Of a stretch of 58,169 bases of DNA, positions 25,367 to 33,538 are shown piece after piece (the stretch's first letter is position 1; every line of letters starts with the position of its first letter). The notes under the pieces are model-generated. The model made no database searches. It had not been told where the DNA came from and was given only the letters and a program-made list of their open reading frames with translations. The DNA is from CAZFPT01 sp046541875. GTDB taxonomy: Bacteria; Planctomycetota; Phycisphaerae; SM23-33. The position numbers were made by a program, and so were the translations under genes. The stretch lies in assembly GCA_046541875.1 (NCBI GenBank), contig JBKHCL010000006.1:1-58169 (forward strand). The letters are read 5' to 3'.

Positions 25367-27622
25367 TCACGGCAGGCAGATGGCGAGGGGTTCCATGAGC
25401 ACTTCCGGCAGGATGCCCAGCACCACGATCGCCGAGATGGCTGCGGTGATCACGCATCGCCGGAGCTGGCCTTGCCAGCCGACGAGGGGTTCGGCGGCGA
25501 ACAGTTCACCGGATGGAGCCGGCCGCAGCATTGCCGCGATCAGGCGGATGCACGCCACCGCCGACAGGCCCCGCACCAGGGCCCAGCCGACGGCCACCCC
25601 CGGCCAGCCGGCCGAGACGACCACCCCTGCCCGCATGACCCAGCCCATCGCGCCCAGCGTGGGTGCCAACCCCGCCAGACTCCACATCCCCACGCCGATC
25701 GCCATCGCCGCTCCCGGATGCGACGAGGCGAGCCCCGCCAGGTCGCCCAGTCGGCCGACGGGTTCGCGCCGGGTCCGCCGGATGTACAACATCGCCGCCC
25801 CCACGGCCAGGGCGTGCAGCAGCAGCGAGACCAGCGAGGCTGCCCCCACGCGCACGCCGACGGTGAGATAGCTGAAACTCGGAGCCCGGTCGCCCGTCAG
25901 CGCCGCCAGGAGGAGACCGGCCAATTGGACCCCCGCCAGCCAACCCAGCACGCCCCACGTCCGTCGCGATCGCATCGCCGGCAGTGCCCCAGCCACCGCC
26001 AGCAAACACAGTGCCTGACCGGCGACCCGCCGCCACGGACCGACGACCGCGTGCAACTGCGGGCCGCCCGGGAAGGTGTCGCGTCGCAACGCCGTCGCGA
26101 GCGATCGGCTGGCGTCGGTGGTGACGGCAGGTTCGAAGAGGTCCGCCCCCAGCGCGATGATGAGCATCGCCGCCAGGAGGAAGGTGGTCATGCCCAGTGC
26201 GCGGAAGGCGTGGTGCGGGTCGCGCCGGCCGATCAATGGTTTGCGGACGGCGCGCGTGTTTCGGGTGCCGGTGAGAACCCGCAGCACCAGCATCACCATC
26301 TGCGCGGTGTGCATCGCGACGGCGAAGGCGCCCGCCAACCCGACGACCATCCACCAGGCAGAGCCGGTGCGGATGGCTGTCATCTTCGCGCCCAGCACCA
26401 TCGAGGCCCCCACGAACGCGCTGAGCCCCGGGACGGCCACCATCGACAGCAGCCAGATTGCGCCCAGCACCGCCAGCCCGGGTCGGCGACGCCCCAGGCC
26501 CACCAACTCAGCCAGGGGGGCGGTCGTCGCGCCGGGCACAGCCGAGACCAGCACAAGCATCAGCCCGGCGAAGCTCACCGCGTGGGCGATCATCAGGAAC
26601 ATCGCCCCCGAGGTGCCCATGGCTGTGCCGGTCGATGCGCCCAGCAGCGCCATCGCGCCGATCAGTGACGCCGAGGCGGCCAGGAAGTCCAATACGGTCC
26701 GCCGGCGGTAGCAGAGGATCGCCGAGACCAGGGCGGCCGCCGAGAGCGCCACGCACAACCCCAGCCCCGCATCCAGCGAATGGGGCAGCGTGGCGGGGAC
26801 TGCCACGGCGACGGCGAGATAGACGCCGAGCTTCATCACCCCGCCGACCAGCAGCGTGGTCGCCCCGGCCGGGGCACCGTGCAGCGCGTGGGTGAGGCCT
26901 CGGCTCAGCGGCCAGATTCCCGCACGCACGGCAACGGAGATCCCCAGAAGCGATCCGATGGCAATCGCCTGCGGGGCCGACAGCTGCAGGACGAGAAGGT
27001 CGGCGGTGGCGAAGCTCATCAGCCCGGTCTTGGCGTAGTGGATCCATCCCAGGTGCAGCACGCCGACCCACCAGGCCCCGGAGGCGAGCATCTGGGCTGT
27101 GAGCCAACGAAAAGACGGGTCCTCGCGTAAAGCCCGCCGACGACCCAGCGCGAAGAAGACGGCGACGACGGCTCCGTCGGCGAAGAACGACAACAGCAGC
27201 AGGTCGCGCGAGACCATCGCTCCCAGCAGGCAGGCCTCGCCCAGCAACAGCCAGGCGAAGTGGGCCCGCCCGGCCCCGGCGATCTGTCGACCCGACGCCA
27301 GAACCGCCGCCGGCGCGATGATCGCGACACCCAAGGCCCCCATCGACGAGATCGCGTCCAGCCCCCAGGCGAAGTCCAGCCCCATGGCCACGCGAAGCCA
27401 GTCGCTTGCCGAGCCAAGCCTCGCGCCGGTCGACAGGCGGGAGACGGCGACCGCCGTCAGGCAGAGCGTGCCCATGGTGAACATCGTGGCGTTGAATCGC
27501 GTCAGTTGAGCGTTTCGCCGCGACAACCCGCCGGGTGGGCGAAGCAACGCGACGAAGGCAGCACCGATCGCCGGAAGCAGCACCATAGCCAGGAGAATGT
27601 GTTGGTCCAGGGTTTCGAGCAT
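25367..27622 (-). CDS. orphan NuoM/NuoL-like proton-translocating membrane protein
   Basis: 751 residues, almost entirely hydrophobic, with around 20 predicted membrane segments. It resembles the antiporter-like subunits of complex I and Mrp antiporters. The TM5 region reads SRDLLLLSFFADGAV, where NuoM has an essential Glu (here Asp). The TM7 region HALHGAPAGATTLLVGG then VMKLGVYLAV keeps the conserved Lys. Length exceeds NuoM (about 500). A C-terminal extension of several helices resembles the second half of NuoL-type or HyfB-type proteins only loosely. No other complex I, Mrp or hydrogenase gene is nearby. It converges on nadB, with 13 bases between stop codons. Confidence 0.85.
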   Translation of the reverse strand: MLETLDQHILLAMVLLPAIGAAFVALLRPPGGLSRRNAQLTRFNATMFTMGTLCLTAVAVSRLSTGARLGSASDWLRVAMGLDFAWGLDAISSMGALGVAIIAPAAVLASGRQIAGAGRAHFAWLLLGEACLLGAMVSRDLLLLSFFADGAVVAVFFALGRRRALREDPSFRWLTAQMLASGAWWVGVLHLGWIHYAKTGLMSFATADLLVLQLSAPQAIAIGSLLGISVAVRAGIWPLSRGLTHALHGAPAGATTLLVGGVMKLGVYLAVAVAVPATLPHSLDAGLGLCVALSAAALVSAILCYRRRTVLDFLAASASLIGAMALLGASTGTAMGTSGAMFLMIAHAVSFAGLMLVLVSAVPGATTAPLAELVGLGRRRPGLAVLGAIWLLSMVAVPGLSAFVGASMVLGAKMTAIRTGSAWWMVVGLAGAFAVAMHTAQMVMLVLRVLTGTRNTRAVRKPLIGRRDPHHAFRALGMTTFLLAAMLIIALGADLFEPAVTTDASRSLATALRRDTFPGGPQLHAVVGPWRRVAGQALCLLAVAGALPAMRSRRTWGVLGWLAGVQLAGLLLAALTGDRAPSFSYLTVGVRVGAASLVSLLLHALAVGAAMLYIRRTRREPVGRLGDLAGLASSHPGAAMAIGVGMWSLAGLAPTLGAMGWVMRAGVVVSAGWPGVAVGWALVRGLSAVACIRLIAAMLRPAPSGELFAAEPLVGWQGQLRRCVITAAISAIVVLGILPEVLMEPLAICLP

Positions 27623-27680
27623 GGTTCACGCCGGCGAGGGATTGGACATTCGCCCGGGCAGGGGGCACAATAGCCGACCA

Positions 27681-27722
27681 TTGCCCGGCGGGCAAGGTAC
27701 GCCTTCGTGACGTGTCGTGACG
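27681..27722. promoter_or_regulatory. divergent intergenic region with short repeats
   Basis: Between the NuoM-like and HEAT genes lie an inverted repeat TTGCCC-GGC-GGGCAA (27681-27695) and a direct repeat CGTGACG at 27706-27712 and 27716-27722. Both could be protein-binding sites for the divergent pair. No clear -35/-10 pair is recognised. Confidence 0.3.
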
Positions 27723-27824
27723 AGAGAGCGGGAGAGCAACGATGGACCGGCACAAATGCATCCGTCAGCCTTGGGACGAGGCCTTGAACGACGACACCAG
27801 GAACGATTCTGGAAGGAGGGACAC

Positions 27825-28094
27825 ATGAAGAACACAGGGCTTGGTTTGATTCTCACGATGCTGCTGGCGGCGACGGTTGCCTCGGCGGCGGATCTGGATG
27901 CATTGACCAACGACGAAAGCTCCCGCGTTCGCGAAAAAGCCGCCTGGGTGCTGGGTCGCATCGGGGCCGACGCCAAGCCCGCGTTGGATGAACTCAAGAA
28001 GGCCTCCACGAGCGACAAGAGCAAGCGCGTGAAGGGCCGATGCCTCGAATCGCTCACCCGCATCAAGAAGGATTTGGCCGGCAAGGACAAGTAA
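27825..28094 (+). CDS. tiny secreted HEAT-repeat protein
   Basis: 89 residues. A signal peptide (1-20, TVASA) is followed by a single HEAT-type helical hairpin pair (SSRVREKAAWVLGRIGADAKPALDELKKA) and a Lys-rich end. GGAAGGAGGG lies just before the ATG at 27825, a very strong ribosome binding site that fixes the start; an in-frame ATG at 27717 is rejected for that reason. One HEAT unit is too short for a usual solenoid, so it may oligomerise or bind a larger repeat protein. Function unknown. Confidence 0.8.
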   Translation: MKNTGLGLILTMLLAATVASAADLDALTNDESSRVREKAAWVLGRIGADAKPALDELKKASTSDKSKRVKGRCLESLTRIKKDLAGKDK

Positions 28095-28120
28095 CGGCCG
28101 AGCAACCCCATCGGCCTGCG

Positions 28121-29101
28121 TTACTCGAACGGGTAGCGCAGGCCGATTTGCCTGCGCACCTCGTCCAGCGTCCGCATGATCGCGAGTGTTTCATCCAGCC
28201 CCATGACGGGGCTTTCGGTGAGGTTCTCGGCCAGGCAGGCTGCGACGTGGTCGGCTTCGTAGTTGTAGCCGTTGCCCTCGCGCGGCAGCTCAAAGTGCTC
28301 CTCCTCGCCGTTGGCGTGGAAGGTGAGCCCCCTGTCTCCCCACCAGGCGTTGTCGATGGTGACCATCGCCTCGGTCCCGCAGACGGTGATGGTCTTGGGT
28401 GTGTTGGTGCGCACGGCGCAGCTCAGCAGGGCCGACGCGCCGGTAGGGTACGCCAGCAGCATGGTGGTCTGCTCGTCGACGCCGGTTTCGCCGATGGCGG
28501 CGGAGGCGTGAATCGCCTCGGGCACCCCCAGCAGCATCGACGCCAGGGAGACCGGGTAGACCCCCACATCCAGCAGCGCCCCGCCGGCGTGGTGGGGGTT
28601 GAGCAGTCGGCTGTCGGGGTCCCACCCGGAGCGGAACCCGAAGTGGGCGTGCACCTGGCGGATCTCGCCCAGCGCGCCGTCGGCGATCAGCTCCCGGAGC
28701 TTCACGAACGGCGGAGCGAAGCGCGACCACATCGCCTCCATGCAGAACACACCGGCCGACCGCGCGGCGGTGATTACCTGCTCGGCCTCGGCGGCGGTGA
28801 CGGCAAAGGGCTTCTCGATGAGGACGTGTTTGCCCGCCTCGATGGCCAAGAGGGCGGTTTCCGCGTGCGAAGGATGCCTCGTGGCGATGTAGATCGCGTC
28901 GACGGTCTCATCGGCGACCAGCTCTTCGTAGCTTCCGTGGCGTGCGGGCAGCGAGAACTCTTCGCCGAATTGCTCGGCCCGCTCTGGAGACCGCGAGCCG
29001 ACGGCAACGACCCGCCCGGTATCGGTCTGCTCGACCCCCGCGACGAACTTCCGCGCGATATTGCCGGCCCCGAGAATGCCCCAGCGAATGACGTCGGCCA
29101 A
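28121..29101 (-). CDS. Gfo/Idh/MocA-family NAD(P)-dependent dehydrogenase
   Basis: 326 residues. N-terminal Rossmann fold (WGILGAGNIARKFVAGV), the family EKP motif in VLIEKPFAVTAAEAEQV, and a C-terminal alpha/beta substrate domain with GGALLDVGVYPVSLASMLLG. Such enzymes oxidise or reduce sugars and cyclitols. The start appears to be TTG, with AAAGGA at good spacing. It is the last gene of the hexuronate operon, 91 bases after the SDR, which suggests a sugar-acid substrate, but the family is too broad for more. Confidence 0.9.
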   Translation of the reverse strand: MADVIRWGILGAGNIARKFVAGVEQTDTGRVVAVGSRSPERAEQFGEEFSLPARHGSYEELVADETVDAIYIATRHPSHAETALLAIEAGKHVLIEKPFAVTAAEAEQVITAARSAGVFCMEAMWSRFAPPFVKLRELIADGALGEIRQVHAHFGFRSGWDPDSRLLNPHHAGGALLDVGVYPVSLASMLLGVPEAIHASAAIGETGVDEQTTMLLAYPTGASALLSCAVRTNTPKTITVCGTEAMVTIDNAWWGDRGLTFHANGEEEHFELPREGNGYNYEADHVAACLAENLTESPVMGLDETLAIMRTLDEVRRQIGLRYPFE

Positions 29102-29192
29102 GATCGGATCCTTTCGGCCCAGGTGCGGACGGTTCGGCTGCCCGGCGGAGATCGATCGCTCGACCCCCGCCGGGCAAGCCGGGTCTTGCGTC

Positions 29193-30029
29193 TTACACGC
29201 CGGAGAAGGCGTTGAACCCGCCGTCGACGGGGACGACCACGCCGGAGACGAAGTTCGAGGCGGCGCTCATCAGCCAGAGCATCGTGCCGATCAGCTCGCC
29301 CGGTTCGCCGAAGCGTCCTGCCGGGGTGTTGTTGATGATGGTCTGTCCGCGGTCGGTCAGCTCGCCGGTCCTTTCGTCGGTCAGGAGGAAGCGGTTCTGA
29401 TCGGTGAGGAAGAATCCCGGAGCGATGGCGTTGACGCGGATCTCGGGCGAGTGGTTCTGGGCCATGTACACCGCCAGCCACTCGGTGAAGTTCATGATCG
29501 CCGCTTTGGCGGCGGAGTAGCCCACCACGCGGGTGAGGGGGTGGAACCCGCTCATCGAGGCGACGTTGATGATGTTGCCCTCGCCCCTCTCGGCCATGTA
29601 TTTGCCGAACACCTGGCAGGGGAGCATGGTTCCGAGGCAGTTGAGGTCGAAGACCCAGCGAATCGCCTCGGCGTCGAGGTCGAAGTAGGACATGTCGGGC
29701 ATGATGGCGGTGGCTTCCTTCTTGTTTCCGCCGGCGCCGTTGATGAGGATGTCGACCTGTCCGAGGGAGTCGACGGTACATTTGAAGGCGTCCTCGATGG
29801 CGTCTTTCTTCAGCACATTGGCTTCGACGGGGATGGCGAACCCACCCTCGGACTCGATCGTCTTGGCCACTTCGTTGGCCCGCATGACGTCGTAGTCGAT
29901 GATGCTCACCTTCGCCCCGAGCTGGGCGAACTCTCGGGCCATCGTGCTGCACAGCACGCCCGCGCCACCGGTGATGGCGACGCACTTGCCCTCGATACTG
30001 AACAGTTTACTGATCTTGATGTCGGCCAT
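29193..30029 (-). CDS. SDR-type fructuronate reductase (D-mannonate oxidoreductase)
   Basis: 278 residues, a classical short-chain dehydrogenase. Cofactor motif TGGAGVLCSTMA, structural NGAGG, catalytic Ser in NVASMSG and Tyr-Lys in VVGYSAAKAA. The stretch NTPAGRFGEPGELIGTMLWL and the tail FVSGVVVPVDGGFNAFSGV strongly resemble the SDR-type UxuB of Bacillus and Thermotoga, which interconverts D-fructuronate and D-mannonate. Position just downstream of tagaturonate epimerase genes agrees with this. GGAAGGA precedes the ATG. Confidence 0.88.
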   Translation of the reverse strand: MADIKISKLFSIEGKCVAITGGAGVLCSTMAREFAQLGAKVSIIDYDVMRANEVAKTIESEGGFAIPVEANVLKKDAIEDAFKCTVDSLGQVDILINGAGGNKKEATAIMPDMSYFDLDAEAIRWVFDLNCLGTMLPCQVFGKYMAERGEGNIINVASMSGFHPLTRVVGYSAAKAAIMNFTEWLAVYMAQNHSPEIRVNAIAPGFFLTDQNRFLLTDERTGELTDRGQTIINNTPAGRFGEPGELIGTMLWLMSAASNFVSGVVVPVDGGFNAFSGV

Positions 30030-30166
30030 GATTCGGTCCTTCCTCTTCTGTTTGTTGTTGGTTTCCGGCGAAGAGGACGTTGTACCGTCTCACAGCGCGA
30101 GTTGCCAGCTTTCGCCCGAGATTGGGCGTCGCAGGAGGAACAGACCCAGCCGACGTGGAAGCCCCC

Positions 30167-31645
30167 TCAGCCGTGGACGGCTTCGAGGTGGGAAACGAAC
30201 ACCGATCGAAGGAACGCGCAGAAGACGTCCTCGTTGGCGTGGATCGTCTGGTAGATCGGCTCGCGGAAGCGCTGGCCTCCCTGACCGGTCAGCACCGCTC
30301 CGACGGTGGCGTAGAGGATCTGTCGGGCGATGACGTTGTCCAGCAGGCGGAACAGTTCGGTATCGTCGATGCTCGCCAGAGGCGGCAGCTCGGCGGGTTT
30401 GGCCGAGACGTCGAACGCCCTGAGGCCCTTCGAGAAGCTCTCTACGGCGAAGCCGAAGATATCGCGGAAGAGGTCCTGGTTGACGGCAGCCACGACACGC
30501 ATCGCCTCCAGGTAGCCCAGTCCCTCCAGGCGAACGTGGATCTTTCCGCCGGTGACTTCGCTGAGCACGCCCAACAGGCGAAGCTTCCCGCCGGCCGAGG
30601 GGACCACCAGCTTGTAAGGCCCGCAGCGCTTGGCGACGGCGGCATGACCGGAGGCCCACTCGCGCATCTCCTCCACAGAGCCGCCACAGGGCGACAACGG
30701 TTGGCCGCAAGGCAGCGACGGAGCGAGCCCGGAGATCTGCACGCCCATCCGTCGCAGTTCGTTGGCCAGGAAGTAGTGCTCTTCCAGCGTGGTGGGGACG
30801 GGCATCTCGTGGAGGGCGGCCATGATGCTGCGCTGCTCGGGGCCTTTCTCGTCCAGCAGACGGGCCATCCGGACGATTCTCATCAGGGCCGGGCCGACGC
30901 ACACGACGGTCCTGATGAAGCTCGGGCCGTCGAATCGGATCTCGATTCCGTCCGCCAGCGTGATCGGGCGGTCCACGTAGTTGGCGGCCATCTCCTCGCC
31001 GGTGGTCTCCAGCAGGTCGAAGTCCAGCTCGCCGTAGAGCTCGGCCAGCCAACCGATGTCCGCGTCGGCGGGCAGCATGGGGATGCTCTCGCAGGCGTTG
31101 ATGCTGTAGATGGTGTATCCCCCGCGGATGGCGGTAAGCAGGTCGGTCGTGTCGCGCAGGTCGACGGCCTCGGCGGCGAACCCCTTGCGGTAGCCTGTCT
31201 GCAGGACGCCCCAACTGGCGGCGTCAAGCACTTCCTGGGCGGGTCGACCGACGAGCATCGTCTCGCGAACGCTCAGCTGCGCCAACACCGGGGCGATACC
31301 GCTGCCCATTTCCTGGATCGCCTCCACGTGTCCGCCGCCCGAGGCGCCCAGCATGTCGCCGAAGCCCACGCTTGCACCCCGCCCCAACGCCGAGGGACCG
31401 GTCCAGTCGACCATGCCGCGGACCGCGTCGGCATTGGCGTGGCTGGGGGCGCCGAGAATGATCGGGCGCTCTTCGTGCTCGCCGGCGGAAAAGCCGTCCA
31501 GCTTGTCCCAGCCGATCGCGCCGACGTACTTCTCACGGTCGTTCCGTGCGAAAAACAGAGTGACATCCTCCACGCGAGTGATACTCGCAGGATAGATCGT
31601 AACCCCTGCCGCTTCCTGAATGTCCTCGATCTCTGCGGCTATCAT
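30167..31645 (-). CDS. divergent UxaE (tagaturonate epimerase) paralogue lacking conserved motifs
   Basis: 492 residues, aligning end to end with the UxaE encoded just upstream (498 residues). Shared blocks include APVLAQLSVRE, DAASWGVLQTGYRKGF, EEHYFLANELRRMGV and CGPYKLVV. However, the UxaE block HSGSDKF is replaced by PSAGGKL (347-355), GRFEKGVDYIGD is lost around 312-322, VDETE is changed to LHEMP, and KTAGTSYLEA is RLEGLGYLEA. Residues expected to build the active site are therefore missing. It may act on another substrate or be a non-catalytic partner. I chose the ATG at 31645; one at 31786 would add 47 residues without similarity. Confidence 0.82.
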   Translation of the reverse strand: MIAAEIEDIQEAAGVTIYPASITRVEDVTLFFARNDREKYVGAIGWDKLDGFSAGEHEERPIILGAPSHANADAVRGMVDWTGPSALGRGASVGFGDMLGASGGGHVEAIQEMGSGIAPVLAQLSVRETMLVGRPAQEVLDAASWGVLQTGYRKGFAAEAVDLRDTTDLLTAIRGGYTIYSINACESIPMLPADADIGWLAELYGELDFDLLETTGEEMAANYVDRPITLADGIEIRFDGPSFIRTVVCVGPALMRIVRMARLLDEKGPEQRSIMAALHEMPVPTTLEEHYFLANELRRMGVQISGLAPSLPCGQPLSPCGGSVEEMREWASGHAAVAKRCGPYKLVVPSAGGKLRLLGVLSEVTGGKIHVRLEGLGYLEAMRVVAAVNQDLFRDIFGFAVESFSKGLRAFDVSAKPAELPPLASIDDTELFRLLDNVIARQILYATVGAVLTGQGGQRFREPIYQTIHANEDVFCAFLRSVFVSHLEAVHG

Positions 31646-31949
31646 TGAGATCCGTCCGGTCAATTCCGCCTGCCGCGGTGTGCTTCTTGGTTTCGCCCAT
31701 GCGGCGGGCGTGAATCGGTGTGGCAACAGGCTCGCCTGCAGGATCACGCGTCCACGTCCAGCCCCCGGCCGATCGCGCGAGTCCATGTCGCCGTATACGG
31801 AATGTAAGATCCGAAAGAACCTGGCGCGAACGTCACTCGCGCCTGCCGGTCGCCCGGTGAGGAGTTCCCCCCTCCAAGGGCAGAATCGGCGATCGGCGCG
31901 CGGAACTTCTGCAGGAAATGCGGAACGGAAAAGCAGAATTTACGTCGGC
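31646..31949. other. 304-base gap between the two UxaE-family genes
   Basis: No gene is supported here. It may hold the 5' end of the paralogue if the upstream ATG at 31786 is used. It could also hold a secondary promoter, but no convincing -35/-10 pair or terminator was recognised. Confidence 0.4.
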
Positions 31950-33446
31950 TCAGCGGGCGACCTTGCTGAGCGGCTCGACGTGCTTGCCCAGGTGCGCCGC
32001 CAGCACGGCGTAGTGCTCCTGCTCGCCTCGCTTGAGGGCGTCGTAGAAGCGGCTGCGGAACTGGTCCGATGTCAGTACGCTGCCGAAGGTTACGTGGAAC
32101 ACCTGCCGGGCGTCGAAATCGTCCAGCAACCCGGCCAGTTCCTCGTCGCCGAGTGAATCGGCCGGCGGGACCTTGCCCAGGTCGGCAGAGACATGATACG
32201 TCGCCTTGTCCGTCTCGTAGCGGGCTCGCGCGAAATCCAGAATCTCGCGGTACAGGCCAGGCTCGACCTTGGCGATCGCCCGGAGGGCTTCGAGGTAGCT
32301 CGTACCGGCCGTCTTGAGATGCACCAGCCCGTCGGTCAGCTCGCCCACGATGGGGTAGATGCTGAACTTGTCCGATCCGCTGTGGATGGAGATCTTGTAC
32401 GGGCCGAGGGTCCGCATGACCGCCACGTGCCGCTTGAGCGAACGGCGGAACTCGTCGATGTCGCCGATGTAGTCCACGCCCTTCTCGAATCGGCCCACGA
32501 ACCGCGGGGCCATCGAGACCCACTCCACGCCGAGACGCTTGAGCTCAGCGGCGAAGAAGTAGTGCTCAGCCGGTGTGGTGGGGGACTCGGTCTCGTCGAC
32601 CGAGACTTCCAGCTCGAACTCCCCGGTGGCGATCTGCTTGAGATGGTTGTACATCGTCACGGTGTGTGCCACGGCGTGGCCGTACTTGACGGCCGCCCTG
32701 AGAAACGCCGCTCCGCTGAACTCCACCGTATCGCCACCGTCCAGTTCGAAGGTTTTCTCGTCGTAGGCGGCCTTCAGGTCGTCTGAGGCGATTTGCAGCG
32801 TATCGAAGTCCAACTGGTCGTACCGATTGGCCAGCTCACCGACGGACATCTCGTCGGCATCGTTCACCACGTGTGCGCCGGGGTCGATGGTGAACATCGT
32901 GAACCCCGCAGCCACGGTGACGTCGATGTCCTCGGGCTTCTGGAGGTGATCGGCGTCCGAGCCGAACCCGTCGGTGAAGCCCTCCTGCAGCACGCCGAAG
33001 GTGGCCGCGTCCATGACCTCATCGGGCGTCCGCTGCGTGCGGGCCATCTCGCGAATCGACTGCTGGGCGAGAATGGGTGCGACACCCTGACCCTTCTGTC
33101 GGATCGCCCGGATGTGCCCGGGGCTCGCCAGTCCCAGGCGGTCGCCCAGGCCGGCCGACGTCGCCAGCCCGAGGCGCTTCGGCGCGGTCCACGGCAGGGC
33201 GGCCCGGATGGCGACGGCGTTTTCGTGATCCAGCGGCCCGACGGTCACCAGCTTGCCCTCGGTCTTGCCGCGGTTTTCGCCGTGGACTTCCCCATGTCCC
33301 TGCGTGGCGCACATGCCCACGACGGTCTGCCCGCCGCCGGCGTCTTTGCCCATGAAGTAGATCGTGGTTCCGTCTTTCTGGATGCTCTCGGGGAAGATCT
33401 CGACCTGGGCGACCTGCTGGAGCAGCTGAAGCTTGATGGGGTCCAT
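31950..33446 (-). CDS. uxaE: tagaturonate/fructuronate epimerase
   Basis: 498 residues, matching the UxaE family first defined in Thermotoga, which epimerises D-tagaturonate to D-fructuronate so that galacturonate can enter the glucuronate branch. Conserved blocks: SVDETESPTTPAEHYFFAAEL (part, His295), APRFVGRFEKGVDYIGD (313-329), GPYKISIHSGSDKFSIYP (348-365) and HLKTAGTSYLEALRA (376-390). AAAGG lies upstream of the ATG. It follows gnd by 92 bases and precedes its own paralogue and the SDR fructuronate reductase, a coherent hexuronate cluster. The isomerase UxaC and dehydratase UxuA are not in the window. Confidence 0.93.
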   Translation of the reverse strand: MDPIKLQLLQQVAQVEIFPESIQKDGTTIYFMGKDAGGGQTVVGMCATQGHGEVHGENRGKTEGKLVTVGPLDHENAVAIRAALPWTAPKRLGLATSAGLGDRLGLASPGHIRAIRQKGQGVAPILAQQSIREMARTQRTPDEVMDAATFGVLQEGFTDGFGSDADHLQKPEDIDVTVAAGFTMFTIDPGAHVVNDADEMSVGELANRYDQLDFDTLQIASDDLKAAYDEKTFELDGGDTVEFSGAAFLRAAVKYGHAVAHTVTMYNHLKQIATGEFELEVSVDETESPTTPAEHYFFAAELKRLGVEWVSMAPRFVGRFEKGVDYIGDIDEFRRSLKRHVAVMRTLGPYKISIHSGSDKFSIYPIVGELTDGLVHLKTAGTSYLEALRAIAKVEPGLYREILDFARARYETDKATYHVSADLGKVPPADSLGDEELAGLLDDFDARQVFHVTFGSVLTSDQFRSRFYDALKRGEQEHYAVLAAHLGKHVEPLSKVAR

Positions 33447-33538
33447 GGGCGTGGGCCTTTCGTGATGGTGGTTGAATCACCAAGCGGGCGGAAGGGTTGG
33501 CCTTCCGCCCGCCGGGGTGGTGTTGCGTTGCGGGCGTT

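Noticed and set aside
25472..26668. 398-codon plus-strand frame opposite the NuoM-like gene
   Set aside because: Its His/Arg/Gln-rich translation is the complement of a Leu/Ala/Val-rich membrane protein.
30080..31648. 522-codon plus-strand frame opposite the UxaE paralogue
   Set aside because: No domain, and it is antisense to a protein with clear family alignment.
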